Positions 7,166-14,988 of a stretch of DNA of 64,000 bases are shown piece by piece. Position 1 is the stretch's first letter. Every line of letters begins with the position of its first letter. The notes under the pieces were generated by a model. It was not told the origin of the DNA and made no database searches. It saw only the letters and a list, made by a program, of their open reading frames with translations. Where the stretch lies: assembly GCA_037189845.1 (NCBI GenBank), contig JBBCIS010000014.1, positions 101,298-165,297 on the forward strand, read 5' to 3'. The position numbers and the translations under genes were made by a program. The DNA is from JAMLHH01 sp037189845 (GTDB taxonomy: Bacteria > Bacteroidota > Bacteroidia > Chitinophagales > JADIYW01).

Positions 7166-9573
7166 AAAGTTGAATTTAAGCTGTTTTTTGCTTCGTCCAG
7201 ATTCTTAAAGAATTGGTGGCGGTAATATTTTCCTTCAGCCCAGGCTTCCACAAATGAGTTATAAGCTTTTGATCCGGGATTTCCTGATTGTCCGCCCGGA
7301 TACATACCATAACCCTGAACCTGACCATCTTTGAAGTCTATAATAAATCTGACAGATGCTCCCCATCTGCTGGAAGTCGCATTAACAATATGAGCATAAC
7401 CTCCAATCTTAATATAACGTTCTGAGAAAGCTTCTAACTGAGACATATGCTTGATGCTGGTGTTTTTGTAAAATCTGAATTCTTTCTGATCCGGATGTTG
7501 GTTGAACCAGGCTACAGTAGAGTCAAATGATATAAGCAGCACATCTTGTAATGTTTCGGTTTTTTGAGTGCCTTTGATGTCAAATAACGGAAAAGCCGGA
7601 TGGTTTTTAATAATATCAATAGCGGTATATTCCTGAGGAAAAATAAAGCTGGCGTTGTCTGTATTTTTCAACTCATCCCAGGCAATATTCTCAAAATATT
7701 CCCACCATTTGTAGAAATAAGATGCAGCCTGAGATTCATAGTCAGTGACAAAGTTCCATTTTGCCAGTTTTTCATAAATGTCAGATGACTTGCGTTTAGC
7801 AATGTACGGGAGCATCAAAGGAAGTGCTTCTCTGGCATGTATGCTCACATTATCATACTGGAGCTTTTTCATGTCATCCACAGTGATGTCGCTGGATTGA
7901 GCCAGGAATTCATTGATTCTTCTGTTCCGGAAATTCTCGTAGTCAAAACCTAAAACATAGTACGGGTAATTTTTACCGACAGGAATCTGATTAGCAGAAC
8001 TGACAAATCCTCTGGCAGGATTGAGCACATAAGGAGTCTGATTATTTGGTATAAAATAATTTTCGATCTGCGAAAGATCAGCTTCTGTAAGTTTTTGGAG
8101 AAATTTACCTTGCTCAGGATATCTGATCCAGAATTTACCGTGCTCTTTGATCGCTATATTGTTATGTATATCGGCATAAACAAAGTTTTGAGCAGGACAC
8201 CAATATGCATTGAGAGCCTCCAGATATTCCTGATGATTTTTTGCACGATTGAGCTTGTGGAAAGCCATGAGATCATTGGTGCCTTTTAATGCCAGCCAGC
8301 TCATTGTCAGATCCTGCTTGTCTTTCCTTTCACTGAAATCCTTGTCGTAAACTACGGGGCCGACAGCTGTCCATTTAATAGTTTCAGTTACATTTTTGCC
8401 GCCTTTTACAATATATGTTTCCTGAATTTCTTCAAATTCTTTCCATTCACCCTGAGCCTTGTATTTTGTATCATCGCCGGGTTTTCTTTCCACAGTGTAC
8501 CAGTCTCTGACATCCATGCCTGCATTTGTTACACCCCAGGCGATGTGTTCATTATAACCGATAATGATTCCGGGAGCACCGGGCAAGGTCACGCCGTATA
8601 CATTCAGACCAGGTGCGCTTAACTGCATTTCATACCAGATAGAAGGAAATGTTAATCCCAGATGCGGATCATTACACAGAATAGGTTTGCCGGAAGCTGT
8701 TTTTGTTCCGGATACAGCCCAGTTATTGCTGCCCAATCCTCTTTGAGGCAAAAATGACTGTATAGGATTTTTATAAAATGCAAGTGGTGCTGTAGAATCT
8801 ACTGCTTTAGAGGGAACAGATGGTGCAGGCAATGCTTCAAAGTTAAAAGCAGTTTCCAATGGAATAATAGGATCCGGCTGAGAAGGATAGTCAGGGTAAA
8901 GGATATCAAATATATCTCTGCCCAACAGATTCATGGCATTTGTGTACTCAATATCATTATCTGTTCCGGTCAGATCATTGGCCATATATTTCAGCAATAA
9001 TGCACTGTTAATAGGTTTCCATTCCTGCGGCTTATATCCAAGAAGCTTATATTCAATCGGTAGTTTTCCTCTTTTAGCTTCAGAGATAAACTGATTGATC
9101 CCTTTTGTAAAAGAAGTGACCGTTTTTTCAATAACAGGATCTGCTAATAGAATTGGTAAAGATTCTTCAGCTGCTTTCTTTAACCCGATTCTTCTGTGGT
9201 ATCTGTCCAGTGCAAGCGCTTTTACTCCGACAATCTCAGTTAGCCTTCCTGAAGCAGCATAACTGATAAATTCCATTTGCCACAATCTGTCTTTGGCCAT
9301 CACATAACCTTGCGCATAGTACAGATCTTCTTCATTGTCTGCAAAAATATGCGGGATATGATTTTCATCGTAAATAATAGTGGCTTTGCCGTTTGGGCCA
9401 TCAATTTCGATTTGTTCACTCGCAATCGGATGTAGATCTATATTAGACCAGAACCCATGGGAAGGACTTAATAGCTTGCCGATAGATGGGGTACTGCCTA
9501 TATTAATTCCTAATAGGACGGTGAGTGCAATAGATATAATGAGCAGTATAATTCCGAAAAGTCGTTTGGTCAT
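7162..9573 (-). CDS. Penicillin acylase-family N-terminal nucleophile hydrolase
   Basis: An 803-residue precursor of the penicillin amidase/acyl-homoserine-lactone acylase family. It has an N-terminal hydrophobic anchor or signal (about 5-25), the alpha-chain region, and the autoprocessing point before the catalytic Ser282 in GLGSNNWAVSG. NDPHLGL follows and is typical of the beta chain. The family cleaves amide bonds of hydrophobic acyl chains in the periplasm; the natural substrate here is unknown. It is the first gene of a four-gene minus-strand operon with overlapping starts and stops. Confidence 0.9.
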   Translation of the reverse strand: MTKRLFGIILLIISIALTVLLGINIGSTPSIGKLLSPSHGFWSNIDLHPIASEQIEIDGPNGKATIIYDENHIPHIFADNEEDLYYAQGYVMAKDRLWQMEFISYAASGRLTEIVGVKALALDRYHRRIGLKKAAEESLPILLADPVIEKTVTSFTKGINQFISEAKRGKLPIEYKLLGYKPQEWKPINSALLLKYMANDLTGTDNDIEYTNAMNLLGRDIFDILYPDYPSQPDPIIPLETAFNFEALPAPSVPSKAVDSTAPLAFYKNPIQSFLPQRGLGSNNWAVSGTKTASGKPILCNDPHLGLTFPSIWYEMQLSAPGLNVYGVTLPGAPGIIIGYNEHIAWGVTNAGMDVRDWYTVERKPGDDTKYKAQGEWKEFEEIQETYIVKGGKNVTETIKWTAVGPVVYDKDFSERKDKQDLTMSWLALKGTNDLMAFHKLNRAKNHQEYLEALNAYWCPAQNFVYADIHNNIAIKEHGKFWIRYPEQGKFLQKLTEADLSQIENYFIPNNQTPYVLNPARGFVSSANQIPVGKNYPYYVLGFDYENFRNRRINEFLAQSSDITVDDMKKLQYDNVSIHAREALPLMLPYIAKRKSSDIYEKLAKWNFVTDYESQAASYFYKWWEYFENIAWDELKNTDNASFIFPQEYTAIDIIKNHPAFPLFDIKGTQKTETLQDVLLISFDSTVAWFNQHPDQKEFRFYKNTSIKHMSQLEAFSERYIKIGGYAHIVNATSSRWGASVRFIIDFKDGQVQGYGMYPGGQSGNPGSKAYNSFVEAWAEGKYYRHQFFKNLDEAKNSLNSTL

Positions 9574-10021
9574 AAGATGATTTATGCTAACAATGAAATT
9601 AAGTAATTCTGTTCTAAGTTCTTAACATTTTACTAAGAGAATAATCTATTGCGGTAGTCAGCTAATAATAAGCAATATGCAATAAGCAAGGATACAATTA
9701 TGATGTTGGAGTTATGGAGGACGATTTGCTGACGCTGTAGCAACAGGTAGAATGTAAAAGGATGCAATAAAGCAACAGGTAAGCAATGGAATAGTGATAA
9801 TCTTACTTGTTTCTGCTGATATACTTTATTTTGCTATGGATTTTATTGATGGCATTTCAAGGTAATAAGAGGTTAGGTGAAGAAGAGTTAATGGAGTAAA
9901 ATCCGATAGATATTGAGATAATCCTGTTTTTTGTTAATTTAGAGAGTTTATCTTTGAATTATTCGTTCAGACAGATGAATTGCTTTAGCATTCGGACGAG
10001 TATTTGCTAATATTTTATTTT
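9574..10021. other. Intergenic stretch of about 450 bp, no gene seen
   Basis: AT-rich, with short degenerate repeats such as two copies of GCAACAGGTA near 9.74 and 9.77 kb and alternating AATAAGCAATATGCAATAAGC. I see no tRNA, no sustained reading frame and no strong terminator hairpin. Promoters for the divergent acylase and metallo-hydrolase must lie here. Confidence 0.5.
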
Positions 10022-10858
10022 ATGAATTTATATAGTATAGAGACGGGCTTATTTAAGTTAGATGGAGGAGCAATGTTTGGTGTGGTTCCCAAATCCATGT
10101 GGGAAAAGCTCAATCCGCCGGATGAGAACAACATGTGTACATGGGCATCACGCTGCTTGCTGGTAGAAGCAGGCGAACGGGTCGTATTGGTAGATACCGG
10201 ATTAGGCAATAAGCAGGATGAAAAATTCAGATCGCATTTTTCCCCTCATGGAGAAGATACTTTAGAAAAATCTCTGGCAAAGCATGGATTTGTTCCTGAG
10301 GACATTACGGATGTTATTTTGACACATTTGCATTTTGACCATTGCGGAGGTGCTGTTAATAAAACTGAGGAAGGTAAGTATGTGCTGGCTTTTCCTAATG
10401 CTACTTACTGGTCTTCCTATGAGCACTGGAAATGGGCAATAAATCCTAATCCGAGAGAAAAAGCATCTTTCCTGAAAGAAAATATGTTGCCGATATACGA
10501 ATCCGGACAATTGAAATTCACTGAGCAGGATGAGCTTGGAATAGAAAGTATAGATATAGAATATATGCACGGTCATACCGAGTCTATGCAGATAGTTCAT
10601 ATTTACAGAGATTCACAAACTATTTCTTTCGTTTCAGATTTGATACCAAGTCATCACCATGTGCGTATGCCTTACATTATGGCGTATGATGTGAGACCGC
10701 TGGAATCTATGAAAGAGAAATCTATGATACTGGAAGCAGCTTATGAAAACGATCACATCTTATTTTTTCAGCATGACCACCAGGTAGAATGCTGCAGACT
10801 GGATAGGAATGAAAAAGGAATTTTTGTGTCGGAAACTTTTAAGCTGTCAGATATTTAA
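10022..10858 (+). CDS. MBL-fold metallo-hydrolase
   Basis: A 278-residue metallo-beta-lactamase-fold protein with the metal-binding HLHFDH motif (102-107). Later metal ligands are probably His in YMHGHTESM, Asp in FVSDLIPS and His in FFQHDHQ. Related proteins include lactonases and arylsulfatase-like or glyoxalase II-like hydrolases. The first ATG of the frame is six codons upstream; the one at 10022 fits family N-termini (MNLYSIETGLF) better. The 3' end overlaps that of the convergent histidine kinase gene by 4 bp. Confidence 0.85.
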   Translation: MNLYSIETGLFKLDGGAMFGVVPKSMWEKLNPPDENNMCTWASRCLLVEAGERVVLVDTGLGNKQDEKFRSHFSPHGEDTLEKSLAKHGFVPEDITDVILTHLHFDHCGGAVNKTEEGKYVLAFPNATYWSSYEHWKWAINPNPREKASFLKENMLPIYESGQLKFTEQDELGIESIDIEYMHGHTESMQIVHIYRDSQTISFVSDLIPSHHHVRMPYIMAYDVRPLESMKEKSMILEAAYENDHILFFQHDHQVECCRLDRNEKGIFVSETFKLSDI

Positions 10859-12045
10859 AAGACGTCTTTTCTGAACTGTATTCTGAATGTAGTGCCTTTT
10901 CCCACTGTAGATTCACGGACAAAGATTTTTCCTTTGTGATACTCTTCTATAATTCGCTGTGTCAGGGTCAATCCCAGGCCCCAGCCTCTTTTTTTAGTGG
11001 AATATCCCGGCTCGAAAATGGATTTGATTTTATTGGCAGGAATACCTTTGCCTGTATCTTTCACATCTACTGTTAAAGCACCGCCTATGTTATCTATGAC
11101 GATGTCGATTTGGCCAACACCTTCCATCGCATCCAGGGCATTTTTGATAAGATTTTCCATCACCCACTCAAAAAGAGAAGCATTGAGCATTGCATGATTA
11201 TCGCCCTGGGTATTGTCAGTAACTGTAAACTGGACGCTTTTTGCTGCACGGCTACTCATATAATCTACTATTTTTTGAATAGCTTCAGTTGTATCCGTGG
11301 AGTTCAGTGTTGGTGTGGAACCTATTTTGGAAAATCTGTCAGCGACCAGATCCAATCGAGAAAGATCTTTTTTTAATTCATCAATGACAAAGGCATCCTC
11401 GGTATCTTCCAGCTTAGTTTCCAGATAATCAACCCATGCACTTAATGAAGATAGGGGAGTGCCCAACTGGTGCGCGGTTTCCTTAGCCATACCAGCCCAC
11501 AGCTGGTTTTGTACAGCAGTTCTGGAAAAAGAAACTGCTACTAATGCTAAAATCAAAAACAGAACAACCAGTGACAAAAGCAGATAAGGATAGATCTTGA
11601 TGAGCTTTAATAAATCTGAAGCATCATAATAAAGCAGTTGCGGAGGCTCATTGGGATTGACAATAAATTCTACCACCTGATTTTTGCTTTTTAACTCCTT
11701 CAGATAGTCGTTGAGAGCTTCCTGGTCAGTCAGGATTTTTTCATCATTCAGATTTTTTGAATCGAAAAGATCATTGTCAGAAGACACCCAGATGACAGGG
11801 ATCGATTCATTTTTGCGGGTAAGCTTCAGTGCCTCATCTATTTCATTCTCATCTGTGGAAGATATCAATGTCCTGTAGGCCATAGCCATATCATGTACTC
11901 TTGCTTTTTCGTCCTTCTCTACAGTTCTGGCCAGATGATATGTAAATGCCAGCGAGAAAAAGATGATGGTCAGCGCACAAGCTAATAGTACAAACCTCCA
12001 TAGCTTTCTTTGAGAATATAGATCTTTGGATTTCCTTACTGACAT
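10855..12045 (-). CDS. Membrane sensor histidine kinase
   Basis: A 396-residue two-component kinase with TM helix 1 (about 16-37), a periplasmic sensor of about 110 residues, TM helix 2 (about 152-173), the phospho-acceptor His192 in ETAHQLGTPLSSL, N-box Asn301, G1 DTGKGI (329-334) and G2 GWGLGL (353-358). The AHQLGTPLSSL H-box is the variant usual in Bacteroidota orphan kinases. No response regulator is adjacent, so the partner is elsewhere. It starts 150 bp from tRNA-Val, in the opposite orientation. Confidence 0.92.
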   Translation of the reverse strand: MSVRKSKDLYSQRKLWRFVLLACALTIIFFSLAFTYHLARTVEKDEKARVHDMAMAYRTLISSTDENEIDEALKLTRKNESIPVIWVSSDNDLFDSKNLNDEKILTDQEALNDYLKELKSKNQVVEFIVNPNEPPQLLYYDASDLLKLIKIYPYLLLSLVVLFLILALVAVSFSRTAVQNQLWAGMAKETAHQLGTPLSSLSAWVDYLETKLEDTEDAFVIDELKKDLSRLDLVADRFSKIGSTPTLNSTDTTEAIQKIVDYMSSRAAKSVQFTVTDNTQGDNHAMLNASLFEWVMENLIKNALDAMEGVGQIDIVIDNIGGALTVDVKDTGKGIPANKIKSIFEPGYSTKKRGWGLGLTLTQRIIEEYHKGKIFVRESTVGKGTTFRIQFRKDVF

Positions 12046-12136
12046 TCCAATTAAAAGTAAGTATTCTGCTCAGAATATTTCAGTGAAATAATTTAAAAAA
12101 TAAAGGATCCTCTGTTGTTAAAGAAGAAAAGAGTAG

Positions 12137-12144
12137 TATATTTG
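12137..12144 (+). promoter_or_regulatory. -7 box (TATATTTG) for tRNA-Val
   Basis: TATATTTG matches TAnnTTTG, with a TTG about 24 bp upstream (in CTGTTGTTAAAG), 53 bp before the mature tRNA 5' end. Confidence 0.6.
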
Positions 12145-12196
12145 CACTCGCAATTGAGCAAACGCAAAGATTGCGACAGTTCTTCGGAAAAATTAG

Positions 12197-12270
12197 GGCG
12201 CATAGCTCAGCTGGTTCAGAGCACCTGCCTTACAAGCAGGGGGTCACAGGTTCGAATCCTGTTGTGCCCA
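12197..12270 (+). tRNA. tRNA-Val (anticodon TAC)
   Basis: Complete cloverleaf: acceptor GGGCGCA pairs with TGTGCCC, anticodon stem CCTGC/GCAGG around loop CTTACAA (anticodon TAC), T arm ACAGG-TTCGAAT-CCTGT, discriminator A. CCA is not encoded. A terminator follows directly. Confidence 0.95.
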
Positions 12271-12274
12271 CATC

Positions 12275-12306
12275 AAAAGGGATACTTTTAAAAGTATCCC
12301 TTTTTA
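12275..12306 (+). terminator. Terminator after tRNA-Val
   Basis: A perfect inverted repeat, AAAAGGGATACTTTT paired with AAAAGTATCCCTTTTT, ends in a T-run 5 bp after the tRNA. Confidence 0.85.
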
Positions 12307-12413
12307 TTTTCAACTTGTTGTAACCTGATTTTTTATTGTATTCGCTTCAGAGCTGTAGCCTGGATCGCTCACTGAGGGCTGGCTTTCTTTTTTGTAGAGG
12401 AAAAAGCGAAATA

Positions 12414-12440
12414 AAAAAAGCCCCGGATTCCGGAGCTTTT
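12414..12440 (-). terminator. Terminator after tRNA-fMet (minus strand)
   Basis: On the minus strand, AGCTCCGG, loop AAT, CCGGGGCT is followed by T7, eight bases past the tRNA 3' end. Confidence 0.8.
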
Positions 12441-12447
12441 CATCTTG

Positions 12448-12520
12448 TAGCGGGAACAGGACTCGAACCTGTGGCCTTCGGGTTATGAGCCCGACGAGCT
12501 ACCAACTGCTCCATCCCGCG
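12448..12520 (-). tRNA. Initiator tRNA-fMet (anticodon CAT)
   Basis: Cloverleaf of 73 nt with anticodon loop CTCATAA. The anticodon stem ends in GGG/CCC (TCGGG...CCCGA), the initiator hallmark, and the first acceptor pair is a mismatch (C1 opposite U72). Elongator Met tRNAs lack both traits. T arm ACAGG-TTCGAGT-CCTGT. CCA is not encoded. Confidence 0.9.
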
Positions 12521-12827
12521 ATTTGGTAGTGCAAAGATACACAATTGCTTTGAGTTTGGCGTGTTAAGGTTGTGTAAATGTTAATGTGGCTATAGAGCAA
12601 TTCCGATGCTATGTGGGGTACCTGAATGACTGTGTGTTGTTAACCCGTAGTGATGAAGGAAGATGCAGCGATAGCCTGAAGGTCGTCCAATCATAAAAAA
12701 TGTCAGTTTTTGTCATCTGAGATCTTTGTGATTAAGTTGTCTTGTCAGTCGGGTATGTCATTTTGCCATAAAAATTGTGATGGCACTTCAATTGTAGAGA
12801 TAAGGGAAAAATCGAAAATTAATAGAT
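12521..12827 (+). promoter_or_regulatory. dnaK upstream region: possible sigma54 promoter, TGTCA repeats, minus-strand -7 box for tRNA-fMet
   Basis: On the minus strand TATCTTTG (12532-12539) is a -7 box for tRNA-fMet. Toward dnaK there are four direct TGTCA copies (12701, 12711, 12743, 12756), then TGGCAC-TTCAA-TTGTA (12781-12796), close to the sigma54 -24/-12 consensus but with GT instead of GC at -12. The 12-mer ATGCAGCGATAG at 12663 also occurs, inverted, in repeat copy A at 72-83. The sigma54 reading is tentative. Confidence 0.4.
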
Positions 12828-14729
12828 ATGGGTAAAATAATTGGTATAGACTTAGGAACAACCAACTCTTGTGTGGCTGTTATGGAAGGAAATGACCCAG
12901 TGGTCATTCCTACCGAAGAGGGTAGAAGAACGCTCCCTTCTATCATCGGTTTCCTCGAAAACGGTGAGCGTAAAGTAGGAGATCCTGCAAAACGTCAGGC
13001 TATTACTAATCCTACTAATACTGTACAATCTATCAAAAGATTCATGGGTAAAAGGTACTCTGAAGTAGATCCGTCCCGTGTGTCTTATAAGGTAGAAAAA
13101 GGTGATAATGACACTGTAAGAGTACGTTTGTACGACAGATTATACTCTCCGCAGGAAATTTCTGCTATCATCTTACAGAAATGTAAAAAAATGGCAGAAG
13201 ATTATTTGGGCCAGGAAGTAAAAGAAGCAGTTATTACTGTGCCGGCTTATTTCAATGACTCTGAGCGTCAGGCTACAAAAGAAGCTGGTCTGATAGCTGG
13301 TCTGGATGTGAAACGTATTATCAACGAGCCTACAGCTGCGGCCTTGGCTTACGGTTTAGATAAGAAAAATACAGATTCTAAAATCGTTGTTTATGACTTG
13401 GGTGGAGGTACATTTGACGTATCTGTCCTGGAATTGGGTGACGGTGTATTTGAGGTGAAATCTACGAATGGTGACGTACACTTAGGAGGTGATGATTTTG
13501 ATGATGTAATCATTAACTGGCTGGCTTCGGAATTTCAAAGCGAAGAGCGTATCGACCTTAGAAAAGATCCGATGGCGCTTCAAAGATTGAAAGAAGCTGC
13601 TGAAAAAGCTAAAATAGAGTTGTCTTCAGGATCTGAAACTGAAATCAACTTACCATATATCACAGCTGTGGACGGAGTACCTAAGCACCTGGTGAAAAAA
13701 CTGTCAAGAGCAAAATTTGAGCAATTGATCGATCACCTGGTACAAAGAACTTTGGAGCCTTGCAGAAAAGCAATGAAAGATGCAGGTTACACCAATGCAG
13801 ATATAGATGAGGTGATCCTGGTAGGTGGTTCTACACGTGTACCTAAAATTCAGGAAGCTGTTGAGAAATTCTTTGGTAAAAAACCTTCTAAAGGTGTAAA
13901 TCCGGATGAAGTAGTAGCAATAGGGGCCGCAATCCAGGGTGGTGTATTGACCGGTGATGTAAAAGATGTATTGTTGCTGGATGTAACTCCGCTTTCATTA
14001 GGTATTGAAACTTACGGTGGAGTGTTTACCAAGCTGATCGAATCTAACACGACTATACCTACTAAAAAATCTGAGACATTCTCTACTGCTGCTGACAATC
14101 AGCCTTCTGTAGAAATCAATATCCTTCAGGGTGAGCGTCAGATGGCGAAAGACAACAGATCTATCGGTAGATTCCATCTGTCAGATATTCCGCCTGCGCC
14201 AAGAGGTGTCCCTCAAATTGAAGTGACTTTTGATATCGACTCTAATGGTATCCTGAGTGTTACTGCAAAAGATAAGGGCACAGGTAAAGAGCAGAATATT
14301 AAGATCACTGCAAGCACAGGCTTATCTCAGGATGAAATTGAGAAAATGAAAGCTGATGCAAAAGCGAACGAAGCTGCTGATAAAGAAGCCCGTGAGCGTG
14401 TAGAAAAGCTGAATGCTGCGGATAATCTTGTATTCCAGTCTGAAAAACAATTGAAAGAATTTGGCGACAAAATTCCTGCAGATAAAAAATCCGCTTTGGA
14501 ATCAGCAATCGTTAAAGTGAAAGAGCTGCATGCTGCTCAGAATGTTGCAGGATTAGATGCTGCAATGGAAGAGTTGAATAATGCATGGCAGGCTGCTTCG
14601 CAGGATTTATACGCGCAAGGTGCTGATCCGAATGCAGGAGCTGGCGCAGGTCAGGACAATGCCGGAGGAAATACCGGTGGTAACGGGGGCAATGAACCTC
14701 AGGATGTAGAATATGAAGAAGTGAAATAG
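12828..14729 (+). CDS. dnaK: Chaperone Hsp70
   Basis: ATP-dependent Hsp70 chaperone of 633 residues. It opens with GKIIGIDLGTTNSCVAV, has the phosphate-2 motif VVYDLGGGTFDVSVLE (about 190-205) and the adenosine motif VILVGGSTRVPKIQ (about 333-346). After the substrate-binding domain comes a Gly/Asn/Ala-rich linker ending in EPQDVEYEEVK, the usual EEVD-like bacterial tail. grpE and dnaJ are not adjacent. The upstream region carries a possible sigma54-like promoter and TGTCA repeats; a strong hairpin follows the stop. Confidence 0.98.
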   Translation: MGKIIGIDLGTTNSCVAVMEGNDPVVIPTEEGRRTLPSIIGFLENGERKVGDPAKRQAITNPTNTVQSIKRFMGKRYSEVDPSRVSYKVEKGDNDTVRVRLYDRLYSPQEISAIILQKCKKMAEDYLGQEVKEAVITVPAYFNDSERQATKEAGLIAGLDVKRIINEPTAAALAYGLDKKNTDSKIVVYDLGGGTFDVSVLELGDGVFEVKSTNGDVHLGGDDFDDVIINWLASEFQSEERIDLRKDPMALQRLKEAAEKAKIELSSGSETEINLPYITAVDGVPKHLVKKLSRAKFEQLIDHLVQRTLEPCRKAMKDAGYTNADIDEVILVGGSTRVPKIQEAVEKFFGKKPSKGVNPDEVVAIGAAIQGGVLTGDVKDVLLLDVTPLSLGIETYGGVFTKLIESNTTIPTKKSETFSTAADNQPSVEINILQGERQMAKDNRSIGRFHLSDIPPAPRGVPQIEVTFDIDSNGILSVTAKDKGTGKEQNIKITASTGLSQDEIEKMKADAKANEAADKEARERVEKLNAADNLVFQSEKQLKEFGDKIPADKKSALESAIVKVKELHAAQNVAGLDAAMEELNNAWQAASQDLYAQGADPNAGAGAGQDNAGGNTGGNGGNEPQDVEYEEVK

Positions 14730-14750
14730 ACTTACAATATTTGATTTTAT

Positions 14751-14785
14751 AAAAGAGGCAGACTGAAAAGTCTGCCTCTTTTTTG
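14751..14785 (+). terminator. Terminator after dnaK
   Basis: A 14-bp stem (AAAAGAGGCAGACT / AGTCTGCCTCTTTT) around a GAAA tetraloop, followed by T-rich sequence. Confidence 0.9.
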
Positions 14786-14988
14786 ATATTATGGTTCACA
14801 ATGGTATACTGATTTTATTCGTTCCGGCAAAATCACTTCGTATGTGCTGTCAGGTATGAGGATGGTAAATATTTCTTTAGAATAAGAATGTTTCAATTTT
14901 TCCGTTTGTTAAATGACGATTAGATTCAACATAATGCTCCATGTGCTGTTTTAAAATTGTAAATTAAGTACTTGCTAAAACCAGCCGG

